The notes below the pieces were generated by a model that was not told the DNA's origin, made no database searches, and worked only from the letters and a program-made list of their open reading frames with translations. From Octadecabacter dasysiphoniae (GTDB lineage Bacteria > Pseudomonadota > Alphaproteobacteria > Rhodobacterales > Rhodobacteraceae), in NCBI RefSeq assembly GCF_021532615.1, contig NZ_JAKGAQ010000001.1, positions 1,054,001 to 1,118,000 of the forward strand: a stretch of DNA of 64,000 bases, given 5' to 3'. The translations under genes and the position numbers were made by a program. The stretch's first letter is position 1. Every line of letters begins with the position of its first letter. Positions 50,238-59,531 of the stretch are shown piece by piece.

Positions 50238-52624
50238 AATATATAGCGGGTTTTCTGATCGCACTGCTGCTGGCGTCTGTGTCGCTGGCGCAGGAGGCTG
50301 ATCTGGTCGGGTCTGACGCGGACCCTGTTGATGCTTCGGTCGTGCTGCCGGATGTCTTTGAAGACCAGTCCGAATGGGACAGTTTTGCAGCCCGGGTCGA
50401 ACTGGCGATCAGTGCGGGGCGTGCGTCCAACACCGTTTTGGGCGGGTTGCGCAGTGAACTTGCCGATTGGCGTGATATTTTTCTGGCCCGACAGGGATTG
50501 AATGCGTCGCGGATTGCCACGGTGCGGGCCCAGATTGCGGCCCTTGGTCCTGTGCCCGAAGACGGGAACGTAGACCCACGAGTGTCCCAGCGCCGCGATG
50601 CGTTGAATGCGCAGCTGCTTGAACTGCGCGCGCCTGTGATCCTTGCCGCTGAGGCGCATACGCAGGCCGATGGCATGATCGGAGAGATCGATGATCTGAT
50701 CCGCGAGCGCCAATCGGCGCGGTTTACCGAAAGATCGACATCGCCTCTTAACCCGACGGTGTGGGCGCGCACTTGGGACAGTCTTGTCACCGCGCTGCGA
50801 TCAACGCGCGCTGAAATCAATGGGCAGATATCAAACCCAAGCCGTCGCACCGAATTCGTTGCGGCATTGCCGGGGATATTGGCGTTGTTTGCCGTGGCTT
50901 TGGTGTTCGTGCTGCGCGGGCGCAACTGGTTTTCACGTCTGACCGGTCTGATCGAGGCGCGCACCACACGTGGGCGCGGTGTTGTGCGGTTCTTTGTATC
51001 GCTCGGCCAAGTTATCATGCCGTTCTTGGGGCTTGTGGCGCTGTCTTCGGCGTTGATCCTGACGGGCATGATGGGGCGGCGCCTGGAGGCGGTTCTCGAA
51101 AATGTCGCGCTTTGGGGATTGTTCCCGATCTTGGCGCATTGGCTGGCCGGGCATTTGTTGCCCAAATCCGGCACACCAGAGGATCACCCCCTGCGGCTGA
51201 GTGAACAGGTGTCAGGGCGGGCGCATCGCCGTTTTGTGACGCTGGGCTATGCGTTGATGCTGTTCTGTCTGGTTGATGCGTTTTTGACGGCCAACAGTTT
51301 TGATGCCGTGCCGTTTGCGGTTGTGATGTTTCCTGTGGGCGTTGTGCTGGCGTGGCCACTTTATCGGTTCGGCAAAGTACTGCGCGAAAGCCTGCTTGAG
51401 CAAACCGAGGAGGGCGCGCGGTCTTTTCGTGGGACGGTCCGTGGTTTGCTAAGCCGCGGTTTGATGCTGTCGGCTGTGGGCGGGGTGGTGTTTGCCGCGC
51501 TTGGCTATTCCAGCGCCCTTGAGGTTCTGACATTTCCGGCGGCTGTCACCGTTTATGTGTTGGGCATATTGTTGTTGCTGCAAACCCTGACCATGGACAC
51601 CTATACGCTGGTTTCAAAATCAGAAACCGGTGCGCAGACGGCGCTGATGCCGGTGTTGATCGGGTTCTTGCTGGTGCTTTTGGCGCTACCAATTCTGGCG
51701 GTGATCTGGGGCACACAGGTCACCGACCTGACAGAGATGTGGGCGCGGTTCCAGGAAGGGTTCGCCATTGGTGAAACCCGTATTTCGCCAACATCGTTCC
51801 TGTTATTCGCGGTCGTGTTTGTGGTTGGTTACACTGTGACGCGGCTGGTGCAGGCTGCATTGCGCACCACGGTTCTGCCGCGCACCAAACTGGATGCGGG
51901 CGGGCAGAATGCCATCGTGTCGGGCATGGGGTACGTCGGTATTTTCCTTGCGGCCGTTATCGCGATCACCACAGCCGGGATCGATCTGAGCGGCTTGGCC
52001 ATTGTTGCGGGTGCATTGTCGGTGGGCATTGGTTTTGGTCTGCAAAACATCGTGTCCAATTTCGTGTCGGGCATTATTTTGTTGATCGAACGCCCGATCA
52101 GCCAAGGCGATTGGATCGAAGTGGGCGGGCAGATGGGCTATGTGCGCGATATCTCTGTGCGTTCCACCCGGATTGAGACGTTTGACCGCACAGACGTGAT
52201 CGTGCCCAACGCTGATCTTGTGTCCAACCAAGTTACCAACTGGACGCGTGGCAACAATGTGGGCCGTGTCATCGTGCCTGTGGGCGTGGCTTACGGGACG
52301 GACACCGAATGGGTGACGTCAATCCTGAAAGAAATCGCAGAGGCGCATCCGATGGTTCTGCTGAACCCCGGGCCGTCTGTGGTGTTCCAAGGGTTCGGTG
52401 CGGATTCGCTGGACTTTGAAATTCGCGCGATCCTGCGGGATGTGAATTACGTGCTGGGCGTGAAATCGGATATGAACCACGCCATTGCCAAGCGGTTCGT
52501 TGAGGAAGGTATCGAAATACCGTTTGCCCAGCGTGATCTGTGGCTGCGCAACCCAGAGACGCTGCAAAAAGGGTACACGCCCGCACCGACGCCCCCAAAA
52601 CCGTCAAAGGACGGCGATACATGA
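50234..52624 (+). CDS. DUF3772/MscS-type mechanosensitive channel
   Basis: Protein of 796 residues: signal peptide (IAGFLIALLLASVSLAQ), periplasmic DUF3772 domain to about 200, about 10 transmembrane helices and a C-terminal MscS pore and beta domain (AGALSVGIGFGLQNIVSNFVSGIILLIERPISQGDWIEVGGQMGYVRDISVRSTRIETFDRTDVIVPNADLVSNQVTNW). Releases solutes under osmotic down-shock. ATG 50234 overlaps the cysK stop (ATGA). Confidence 0.9.
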   Translation: MKYIAGFLIALLLASVSLAQEADLVGSDADPVDASVVLPDVFEDQSEWDSFAARVELAISAGRASNTVLGGLRSELADWRDIFLARQGLNASRIATVRAQIAALGPVPEDGNVDPRVSQRRDALNAQLLELRAPVILAAEAHTQADGMIGEIDDLIRERQSARFTERSTSPLNPTVWARTWDSLVTALRSTRAEINGQISNPSRRTEFVAALPGILALFAVALVFVLRGRNWFSRLTGLIEARTTRGRGVVRFFVSLGQVIMPFLGLVALSSALILTGMMGRRLEAVLENVALWGLFPILAHWLAGHLLPKSGTPEDHPLRLSEQVSGRAHRRFVTLGYALMLFCLVDAFLTANSFDAVPFAVVMFPVGVVLAWPLYRFGKVLRESLLEQTEEGARSFRGTVRGLLSRGLMLSAVGGVVFAALGYSSALEVLTFPAAVTVYVLGILLLLQTLTMDTYTLVSKSETGAQTALMPVLIGFLLVLLALPILAVIWGTQVTDLTEMWARFQEGFAIGETRISPTSFLLFAVVFVVGYTVTRLVQAALRTTVLPRTKLDAGGQNAIVSGMGYVGIFLAAVIAITTAGIDLSGLAIVAGALSVGIGFGLQNIVSNFVSGIILLIERPISQGDWIEVGGQMGYVRDISVRSTRIETFDRTDVIVPNADLVSNQVTNWTRGNNVGRVIVPVGVAYGTDTEWVTSILKEIAEAHPMVLLNPGPSVVFQGFGADSLDFEIRAILRDVNYVLGVKSDMNHAIAKRFVEEGIEIPFAQRDLWLRNPETLQKGYTPAPTPPKPSKDGDT

Positions 52625-53340
52625 CCAAGACGCTGTTTCTTGAAGATGCGTATTTGCGCGATGCGCAGGCCCGTGTGTTCGCTGTCACGGATGAAGGCGG
52701 GATCATTCTGGATGCGACGATCTTTTATGCCACGGGCGGGGGCCAGCCAGGGGATTCCGGCACGCTTAGCTGGGAGGGCGGCAAAATCGACATCGCGACT
52801 GCGGTGAAAGGGGACGGGGGCACGATCATTCTGGTGCCCGCCGAACCCAATGCCCTGCCGCCCGTGGGCGCCACCGTTACGCAATCGCTGGATTGGGAAC
52901 GCCGCCACCGCCACATGCGCGTGCACACGGCGCTGCATTTGTTGTCTGTCGTTATTCCGTTGCCTGTTACGGGCGGGTCGATCGGCCCCGACAAGGGCCG
53001 CCTGGATTTCGATATGCCCGATGCCTTGGACGACAAGGCAGGGCTTGAGGACACGCTGAACAAGCTGATCGATTGCGATTTCGAAGTTTCGAGCGAATGG
53101 ATCACCGATGCGGAGCTGGCCGCGAAGCCGCAGTTGATCAAAACCATGTCCGTCGCCCCACCCAAAGGGGCGGGGCATGTGCGCCTTGTGCGGATCGGTG
53201 AGGGCGAAAACACCGCCGATCTGCAACCGTGCGGCGGAACCCATGTGCGGTTTACATCCGACATCGGGCGCGTCCGCCTTGGCAAAGTCGAAAAGAAGGG
53301 CAAGCGAAACCGCCGCGTTTACTTGCATTTGGAGGGCTGA
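52621..53340 (+). CDS. AlaX-type alanyl-tRNA editing protein
   Basis: Protein of 239 residues. It is free-standing homologue of the AlaRS editing domain, removing Ser or Gly from tRNA-Ala. Zinc-site motifs HTALHLL (H-x3-H, residues about 104-108) and CGGTHV (Cys and His near 205) are present. YATGGGQPGDSGTL is the conserved entry. ATG 52621 overlaps the channel stop (ATGA), and the stop overlaps the next ATG. Confidence 0.92.
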   Translation: MTKTLFLEDAYLRDAQARVFAVTDEGGIILDATIFYATGGGQPGDSGTLSWEGGKIDIATAVKGDGGTIILVPAEPNALPPVGATVTQSLDWERRHRHMRVHTALHLLSVVIPLPVTGGSIGPDKGRLDFDMPDALDDKAGLEDTLNKLIDCDFEVSSEWITDAELAAKPQLIKTMSVAPPKGAGHVRLVRIGEGENTADLQPCGGTHVRFTSDIGRVRLGKVEKKGKRNRRVYLHLEG

Positions 53341-53714
53341 TGTTCAAACTGTTGTTCACGATTTCGGGGCTGTTTGCAGTGGTGTTGGGGCTGGTGTTGG
53401 TGATTGCCCCGCATGTCTATCTGGCGCTGTATGTGCCGCAATTTGACGAAGCAATGGTGTTTGCAGCGCAGCGCCTTGCGCCCGCAATCATCGGGCTGGG
53501 CGCGTTGTTGTTGCTGGCGCGTGATCTGCCTGCCGGGCCATTTGCGGCGCGGTTTGCGGTGCTGTCATCGCTTGTCTGGTTTGGGGTTGCCTGCACGGGG
53601 GTCTTTCATTTTGCAACCGGCGTCGCGACGTCCGCGATCCTGATTGCCGCCTTGATTGAAGTGGCGCTCGGTGTGTTGTTTGTGCTGGCTGCGCGGCAGA
53701 TGAGACACGGTTAG
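53340..53714 (+). CDS. small four-helix membrane protein
   Basis: Protein of 124 residues with four hydrophobic segments (LLFTISGLFAVVLGLVLVIAPHVYLALYV, RLAPAIIGLGALLLLARDL, FAVLSSLVWFGVACTGVFHFATGV, AILIAALIEVALGVLFVLAA). The layout resembles the DUF4345-type protein at 39436, but I cannot place it in a family. ATG 53340 overlaps the AlaX stop (TGATG), so it is the last gene of the cysK-channel-AlaX run. Confidence 0.7.
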   Translation: MFKLLFTISGLFAVVLGLVLVIAPHVYLALYVPQFDEAMVFAAQRLAPAIIGLGALLLLARDLPAGPFAARFAVLSSLVWFGVACTGVFHFATGVATSAILIAALIEVALGVLFVLAARQMRHG

Positions 53715-53783
53715 CCCTTGGCGATTATTTCTGCCAAAGACCCCTTGCAAACCCCACCGCTTATTGGCTAAACGCCCCCCTAC

Positions 53784-53873
53784 GGACAGGTGGCCGAGTG
53801 GTCGAAGGCGCACGCCTGGAAAGTGTGTAGGCGGGAGACCGTCTCCAGGGTTCGAATCCCTGTCTGTCCGCCA
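53784..53873 (+). tRNA. tRNA-Ser(GGA)
   Basis: Acceptor GGACAGG pairs with TCTGTCC, discriminator G and CCA encoded (53871-53873). D-stem region GGCCGAGTGGTCGAAGGCG, anticodon loop CTGGAAA (anticodon GGA) on stem ACGCC/GGCG, long variable arm with stem GGGAGACCGTCTCC, T-arm CAGGGTTCGAATCCCTG. Ninety bases, class II as expected for Ser. Marks the left edge of the island-like region. Confidence 0.95.
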
Positions 53874-54641
53874 GATAACCAATTTTTAGTTTTGAAGTGT
53901 AGTTGTAGGAAACTCGAAGCGAAGCGTTAGGGCTTTGCTTTGTTGGGTTTTTCTCGTTGACTAAGTGTCTAGTCGCGTTTTGGTTATTCGAAGTCACTCT
54001 AGGAATTTCTGGCTAACGGCACGAAAAGTGTAGTTGGAATCGTAGTCGAGGACATGGTGCGATTGGGGGACAATCGATATGACGGCAAAAATTTGGAAGA
54101 AATATGTGGTGAAGACTCACCTACAGGCAAAAAATGCGCCGAGAGGTTCGCATCCTGTTTCCGATGTTAAGGGGCTGCTTCTTCCGGCGAACGGGTCTCC
54201 GATCGCCGATATCCTGTGTCATTAACCAATGTTACACTTCTGGCAGGAAGGCAATGCTAGACGCTGGAGTGGCTCCAGGGGCTGCCAAGGGGCCACCTGA
54301 GTGCAGTGGTGGGGTCTGATGGGGCTGTGGTCGTCAAATGTTCAACTTGCGCCTGACAGCGGCTATTTCGGGGCGTCTTTTGGGCCAGGCACAGTTGATA
54401 ACACGGAGGTTTAGTATTCCTACGGTCAGGTGCGGCTATGTGGACTGCAGATGGGGTAGAAATTTGGTGTTTTTTGCAGCTGCAGCGTAAGTCAGCTTTG
54501 AGCCCTACTTTACCGAATGCTGCGCTGAGTACGAATGTCTGCTCTGGCGAGCTATTGTTCCATTGTCTTCGCCGGTCGGCAAAAGGTGGTGATCGCTCAG
54601 CCAGGGACAAAACGCTGTCTTAGCTTTTTGCGCGTTACCAA
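53874..54641. other. 768-base gap at left edge of island
   Basis: No convincing gene. A 48-codon frame at 54079-54225 (starting MTAKIWKKYV) lacks a recognisable domain. The stretch 54481-54543 carries one copy of the dispersed repeat entered separately. Base composition is more AT-rich and frames are short and broken, fitting a decayed or recombined junction beside tRNA-Ser. No second copy of the tRNA 3' end was found within the window. Confidence 0.45.
54481..54543 (+). repeat. dispersed island repeat, copy 1
   Basis: The segment 54481-54505 matches 59078-59102 at 23 of 25 bases (core AAGTC-GCTTTGAGCCC), and the segment 54519-54543 matches 57893-57917 at about 19 of 25. Related weaker copies lie at 57857-57917 and, inverted, at 61272-61286. 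Confidence 0.55.
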
Positions 54642-55052
54642 TCAAAGAGCAGCACTCATTGCCATTGTCCGGGGAGAAGATGATTTGGAAAGTGAACTCT
54701 CAACATGAGCGAGCATTGCCTTCAACTCGTTGAAATCAATTGGCTTGCGCAAGACCCAAGATGCATTTTTGGACAGCTCGAACAGCTCACCATTGGGGTA
54801 TTTGTTGCTGCCAGTCAGATAGATGATCTCGGCATCTGGGATGCGATATCCAGCGAGGTCGGCAACTTGAATGGAGTCGACCGGGCCAATCATGAGGTCC
54901 AGCAACAAAAGGTCGGGCGTCACCTGGTTCAGAATTTCACATGCTGCGGGGATGTCACTAGCTGCGTAAGCCAGATGCCCGCAATCCTCCAACACCTGAG
55001 TGAGTGCAAATCGCAGAGCAGGATCGTCTTCAAGAACTAGAACCTTCAACAT
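54642..55052 (-). CDS. stand-alone response regulator receiver protein
   Basis: Protein of 136 residues with one CheY-like domain: acidic pocket LEDD (residues 8-10 region), phospho-acceptor Asp52 in DLLLLDLMIG, Thr/Ser switch in IIYLTGSNK and Lys in WVLRKPID. No output domain, so it acts as a phosphate acceptor or carrier. GGAGGAAAG before ATG 55052. Divergent from the adjacent kinase, its likely partner. Confidence 0.85.
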   Translation of the reverse strand: MLKVLVLEDDPALRFALTQVLEDCGHLAYAASDIPAACEILNQVTPDLLLLDLMIGPVDSIQVADLAGYRIPDAEIIYLTGSNKYPNGELFELSKNASWVLRKPIDFNELKAMLAHVESSLSKSSSPRTMAMSAAL

Positions 55053-55153
55053 CTTTCCTCCAATCAGGGCAAAGTTGCCAAAATATTGCCACCAAAAGTT
55101 AAGGAGCCGTAAATGAGTCGAAGGTAAGATTGAACGATACCGCTCTGAAATAC

Positions 55154-55168
55154 TTAACAATGTGTTAA
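55154..55168. promoter_or_regulatory. palindrome in the divergent regulator-kinase promoter
   Basis: TTAACA-ATG-TGTTAA, six-base perfect arms with a three-base spacer, midway between the divergent genes at 55052 and 55254. Candidate operator. The binder is unknown. Confidence 0.4.
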
Positions 55169-55253
55169 CATATTCAGTCTATGGCTTTTTTTGACAGAGA
55201 ATTAATTGCACGTGCGCGTAGACCGCGCCTGCCAAGAGTGTGGTATTTACGCG

Positions 55254-57236
55254 ATGGAAACTTCCCTGACTCAACTGTCGTTGGTCGACAGCCCTGCGAC
55301 GGAGGACTTTGATCGCTTCACCCGTCTGGCGACTAGGATGCTTGGCGTGCCAGTGGCTCTTGTGTCGATTGTGGACTTTGACAAAGACAGGCAATTCTTC
55401 ACAAGTGCGTGCGGCTTGGGTGAGCCGTGGGCAAGTCAACGGCAAACACCACTGACACATTCATTTTGCCAGCATGTCGTTGCCGCGAATGAACCTCTGG
55501 TGATCGAAGATGCCCGCATTCACCCACTTGTAAGCGACAATCTGGCCATACGTGACTTAAACGTCGTAGCATATTTGGGCATTCCAGTAACAGCACCAGA
55601 TGGCAGGGCTCTCGGCGCTCTTTGCGCGATTGATACCCGGCGACGTGCTTGGTCAGAAGGCGATATCTCCATTCTCAATGATCTGGGCGGGTCTGTGACA
55701 AGCCAAATTGGCTTACGCGCGGCACTTCTAGCGAGTGAAAGCTCCAAGAAGGCAGCCTCACAATTTGGAAGTGCGGTCGAAAATTCGCACCATGAAGTGT
55801 TCATGTTTGAAGCCGACACGCTCAAGTTCACGACCGTGAACAAAGGGGCCCGCTTCAACCTTGGTTACGACATTGCAGAGCTCCGCGAGCTTACACCGGT
55901 GGATATCAAGCCGGAGTTTAGCCAGCTGGACTTTGACACGTATATCGAACGGCTGAGAACCGGAAGCGTCCCAAATCTCGAATTTGAGACCAAGCATGCG
56001 CGCAAGGATGGCAGCACTTATCCGGTTTCAATACGGCTGGAACTCCACAACGATAGCAATATGTTCATTGCTTTTGTTGAGGATATTACCGAGCGGCGAA
56101 AGCTGGAAAAAGCCCTTGCGAAGGAGACCGCGAGTTTCCTGTCATTCTTCCAATATGCGCCCGAACCTATGACAGTTTCGGCGATGGACACGACCATTTT
56201 GCAAGCAAATCCAGCCAGTGAACGCCTTTTCGGACTGTCATCTGAGAACCTTTTGGGAACGCAATTTTTGCCATACATTCCTGAAGACAGCCGACCAGAA
56301 GTGCAGTTAGGTTTTTCACAGGCTACCCCTGACAATCCGTTCTATTCTGTTTTGCTGGAACAGGTTATGAACGGAATTCCAAAGAGCCTAATATGGTCGA
56401 ATGTCGTACAATTTGAAGACGGCAAGCCGTCAAGAATTTTCTCAATCGCAAATGACGTAACAGAGTTGTACGAAGCAAAAACGCTGGCTGAAAGCAGTGC
56501 CAGCGAAGCGAAGAGGGCAATGGAAATCCGCAAGGTGTTCTTAGCCAATATGAGCCATGAAGTCCGCACACCTCTCAATGCCATCATGGGGTTGTTCCAA
56601 CTCATCCAGATGGCTGACGTGCCGGAGCGCCAGAAGAAGCAGGCAAAGGTGGGCCTCGATGCCTCGCATCACCTTTTGGCTCAACTGGTAAATGTATTGG
56701 AACTGTCCCGTGTTGAGGCCAATGCCGTTGAGATAGAACCCAAACCAACGGATATCCGGTCGTTGGCAGAACAATGGTTCGAGACTGCATCAGCAACAAA
56801 TCATCGGCTAGGAAAACCTATCGAACTTTCGCTTGAGATTGACGAAACAACACCCCAACTCGCTGTTCTTGATGAACGTCGAGTGACACAAATTCTGAAT
56901 AACCTGACAGACAACGCTCTTAAATTTACCAAAGAAGGCCGCGTCACTATCCAAGTTGGTCAGGTATCTAATACTGACGTATCTGCACCCCAGCAATTGG
57001 AGATATCGGTATCCGATACTGGATGTGGCATCGCTTGTAACAAACGCGAAGCGGTTTTTGAGCGGTTTGTGCAGATTGACGATGCCCAGACAAGGGAGAA
57101 CAGTGGATCAGGACTTGGGCTGGCCATCAGCCGTGAGCTCGCTGTACTCATGGGGGGGGCACTTGACGTGACGTGTCCATCGCCTGACGATTGCTACGCA
57201 ACCACCTTCTCGCTACGGTTGCAGTCTTTCAAATGA
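55254..57236 (+). CDS. GAF-PAS-PAS sensor histidine kinase
   Basis: Protein of 660 residues. GAF domain about 20-155 (LGVPVALVSIVDFDKDRQFFTSACGL ... YLGIPVTAPDGRALGALCAID), two PAS domains (about 180-295 and 305-420), dimerisation helix with the phospho-His in FLANMSHEVRTPLNAIMG near 445, and ATPase with N box NNLTDNALKF and G boxes VSDTGCGI and SGLGLAISREL. No transmembrane segment, so it is cytoplasmic. ATG 55254 preferred to TTG 55206. A CheY-type regulator overlaps its stop. Confidence 0.9.
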   Translation: METSLTQLSLVDSPATEDFDRFTRLATRMLGVPVALVSIVDFDKDRQFFTSACGLGEPWASQRQTPLTHSFCQHVVAANEPLVIEDARIHPLVSDNLAIRDLNVVAYLGIPVTAPDGRALGALCAIDTRRRAWSEGDISILNDLGGSVTSQIGLRAALLASESSKKAASQFGSAVENSHHEVFMFEADTLKFTTVNKGARFNLGYDIAELRELTPVDIKPEFSQLDFDTYIERLRTGSVPNLEFETKHARKDGSTYPVSIRLELHNDSNMFIAFVEDITERRKLEKALAKETASFLSFFQYAPEPMTVSAMDTTILQANPASERLFGLSSENLLGTQFLPYIPEDSRPEVQLGFSQATPDNPFYSVLLEQVMNGIPKSLIWSNVVQFEDGKPSRIFSIANDVTELYEAKTLAESSASEAKRAMEIRKVFLANMSHEVRTPLNAIMGLFQLIQMADVPERQKKQAKVGLDASHHLLAQLVNVLELSRVEANAVEIEPKPTDIRSLAEQWFETASATNHRLGKPIELSLEIDETTPQLAVLDERRVTQILNNLTDNALKFTKEGRVTIQVGQVSNTDVSAPQQLEISVSDTGCGIACNKREAVFERFVQIDDAQTRENSGSGLGLAISRELAVLMGGALDVTCPSPDDCYATTFSLRLQSFK

Positions 57237-57640
57237 ACGGAACGTCCAAAATGGCAGCGGCAAAGAAAATCCTCTTGGTTGAAGATGACTATTTCACTCG
57301 ATTCATGATGCAAGAGATTATCGATACGTTGGGTATCGATGTTGATATCGCCAAAAACGGTCAAGAAGGCTGTGAGCGGCTCGACAAAAACCCAGGAGAC
57401 TATGGTTTGGTCCTAATGGACATCCATATGCCCAAATTGTCTGGTGTTGATGCGACCCAGATTATTAGGCAAAGACCCAACGATCCGCCGCGCAATGTTG
57501 CCATTATCGCGGTGACAGCTGATGAGCATTATCATGACAATTCGGTGGTGAGTAAGCATGGTATGGATGGGTTTATCGCCAAGCCAATTACCGCAGTTGA
57601 GCTTAATGGTTTGATTGATCGGTATTGTGGAGCCGCTTGA
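57233..57640 (+). CDS. response regulator receiver protein
   Basis: Protein of 135 residues, a CheY-like domain with LVEDD (16-19), phospho-acceptor Asp63 in LVLMDIHMPKLSG, Thr in IIAVTADE and Lys in GFIAKPITAVEL. No output domain. ATG 57233 overlaps the kinase stop (ATGA), so it is co-translated. A second start at ATG 57251 is possible. The resemblance to receiver domains of hybrid kinases suggests that this is a split hybrid kinase. Confidence 0.88.
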   Translation: MNGTSKMAAAKKILLVEDDYFTRFMMQEIIDTLGIDVDIAKNGQEGCERLDKNPGDYGLVLMDIHMPKLSGVDATQIIRQRPNDPPRNVAIIAVTADEHYHDNSVVSKHGMDGFIAKPITAVELNGLIDRYCGAA

Positions 57641-58214
57641 TAAAACACGCCTATCTTTCCCCAGTGTTGTCCTATTAATGTGAGGCTCATCCCACAGTTT
57701 AACGTTTGTCCACGAACAACGCTTGTTGGCACGCCGAAGAATCCAAAAGCCGCCTTTGGCGCAGCTGCAGCGAATGATCACTTTGTCCCGCATCTTTACA
57801 GTTGGTGCTTTGTGTGGCGAACGGCGGCAGATCTCAGACCTGCCCTTAGTGCAGATCGCAGCGAAGGTGTCGGGTGAGCCCGAAGTAACCGACGCTGCAC
57901 GTTGCACGAATGTCCGCTATCAGAAGTGAGCCAATAACCCTCAGCAACAACTTCGGTTTTGAACGGGGTTTTTAGTACCACAAAACGATGTAAGGGCCAT
58001 TCATTCCAAAAAACACGCGGTCGTGGAATGGCATTCCATCCCCCAAGAACCATCCTCACAAGCACCCCGTGATCGATGTTAATAGGTTTTTCTTTCAGAA
58101 ATTTTCCTCGCGGTAGCTTTATATTCTGGTTATGAGTCCCGAGCCTAGTGAGTGTAATTATTCGATAATGTGGGCGTGCTACGGCGAAAATTCTTTCGAA
58201 CAGGAGTGTAACTC
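57641..58214. other. 574-base gap with repeat copy
   Basis: No gene recognised. The segment 57857-57917 is a diverged copy of the dispersed repeat. The last ~100 bases (58115-58214) should hold the promoter for the Sel1-repeat gene, whose CAGGAG ribosome binding site is at 58201-58206. Confidence 0.4.
57857..57917 (+). repeat. dispersed island repeat, copy 2 (diverged)
   Basis: Shares GCAGCGAA and TGAGCCC with copies 1 and 3, and GCTGC..ACGAATGTC-GCT with the right half of copy 1. Confidence 0.4.
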
Positions 58215-58934
58215 GTGCAGAAACCGCTTTTGAATGGTTTAGCGTTGACAGCCATTGCAGCAACATCACTGATGCTATGGGCACTTCCATCTTGGGCTGA
58301 TGCCACGCCTCTGTCGGGTATGGATATGGTCGAATTGGCTGCAAGCCATGAGCGGAGTGGCGAGTTGGAAGCCGCTGAAGCTCTCTACCTACAAGCGTGC
58401 GATCTGGGAGAAGGATTCGGATGCTCAGGCCTAACAATACTGCACGAACAGCGCGGTGACCTCGAAGTTTTTGAAGCTATTTCTAGAGAGGGTTGCGAGG
58501 CGGGTAGCGGGCTATCCTGCGTGTTTTTGGGCGACATAGCGATGTCGCGGGGGGATCCGATGGCGCTAGCATACTTTGATACCGCGTGCGACCTAGGCCA
58601 CGGCGGAGGGTGCTCTTTGAGAGGCGATAAGCATGAGATTTACGCTGAGTTTGATCAAGCCGAGGCGCGATACGCGGAAGCCTGCGATCTCGACAATATT
58701 AATGGGTGTCTAGGTCTTGCTTACGTATTGAGCAGTATTGGGAGGTATGAGGAAGCCGCTTCTCCTTACCGACAGGCCTGCGACTTGGGTAGCGCGGAGG
58801 GGTGTTTTTTTGTCGGCACGAGCTTCTTTAGACAGGAAGACGTACAACAAGCGCTGGTGTACTTGGAAAGGGCCTGTGGAATGGGTTTCGATAAGGGCTG
58901 CAATTTGGCTAGAATCTTGCTTTCATCCAATTGA
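58215..58934 (+). CDS. exported Sel1-like repeat protein
   Basis: Protein of 239 residues: signal peptide (GLALTAIAATSLMLWALPSWA) and about five Cys-containing Sel1/TPR-like repeats of the form ACDLGEGFGCSGLTILHEQRGD, ACDLGHGGGCSLRGDKHE, ACDLDNINGCLGLAYVLSS, ACDLGSAEGCFFVGTSF. Paired cysteines probably form disulfides as in Helicobacter Hcp proteins. Likely periplasmic and scaffold-like. GTG 58215 with CAGGAG seven bases before it. Confidence 0.82.
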   Translation: MQKPLLNGLALTAIAATSLMLWALPSWADATPLSGMDMVELAASHERSGELEAAEALYLQACDLGEGFGCSGLTILHEQRGDLEVFEAISREGCEAGSGLSCVFLGDIAMSRGDPMALAYFDTACDLGHGGGCSLRGDKHEIYAEFDQAEARYAEACDLDNINGCLGLAYVLSSIGRYEEAASPYRQACDLGSAEGCFFVGTSFFRQEDVQQALVYLERACGMGFDKGCNLARILLSSN

Positions 58935-59077
58935 AATGCTTCGCGATGATGTAGCAATACGCAAGCGCCCCAAGATGCGCCCAGCACGACCGCATGTTGA
59001 ACAACTCGCCCAACCGGACACTGATGCACGTGCGGCGAAGGTCAGAAAAGTCCCGCAAAGCGGTCACCGGCGCACCT

Positions 59078-59102
59078 TGCAGCGAAAGTCTGCTTTGAGC
59101 CC
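59078..59102 (+). repeat. dispersed island repeat, copy 3
   Basis: Matches 54481-54505 at 23 of 25 bases (TGCAGCG start, GCTTTGAGCCC end). It lies in the space after the Sel1 gene, with no gene at 58935-59223. Confidence 0.6.
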
Positions 59103-59223
59103 ATTCTGTAAATTCGTATTTTGTGCTGCGTGCGCTCGCGGCGCAGGAAATGCCGCATGAGCGAGAAGTTTCGTGCCGCCGCGCAGCAGGAAGAACCGCC
59201 ATTCATGTAGACCGCAGCACGGA

Positions 59224-59514
59224 TCAGCGGTCGAATTTACAGAGTGCGGACGAAGTGTTCTTTTGGGTCACTATCTCGCCGCCAAGGCCAATCGTCAGCC
59301 CTGCGATCTCTTCGACAGTATCGTCGCCTTCCGGGCCCTGAATGAGCGTACGCCCTGTTTCAGATTGCAGCGATCCGCCATCCTCCACCGAATTGGCAGA
59401 CGAGAGTGCGGCTTGGATGGCGACGGGCGGTACGTTTTGATTCACGCTCAGAACCAGGTTGGGTTCAACGTAAATGACTTCGTTGGGCACACCGGATACC
59501 CTACAGTCAAGCAC
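59224..59514 (-). CDS. hypothetical small protein divergent from merR
   Basis: Frame of 96 residues from GTG 59514 (or GTG 59490), VPNEVIYVEPNLVLSVNQNVPPVAIQAALSSANSVEDGG..., with balanced amino-acid use and third-position GC consistent with coding. No family recognised. Could be a remnant of a longer gene. The start lies 17 bases from the merR start, so the two would share a promoter region. Confidence 0.35.
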   Translation of the reverse strand: MLDCRVSGVPNEVIYVEPNLVLSVNQNVPPVAIQAALSSANSVEDGGSLQSETGRTLIQGPEGDDTVEEIAGLTIGLGGEIVTQKNTSSALCKFDR

Positions 59515-59531
59515 TAATATGAGGTCGTGCT

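Noticed and set aside
54257-54610. 117-residue minus-strand frame in the gap after tRNA-Ser
   Set aside because: Pro/Ser/Thr/Cys mixture with no domain and no ribosome binding site. It covers the dispersed repeat, so it is probably chance.
57796-58437. 213-residue minus-strand frame overlapping the Sel1 gene start
   Set aside because: Crosses the repeat copy and the signal peptide of a well-supported gene on the other strand, and shows no recognisable motif.
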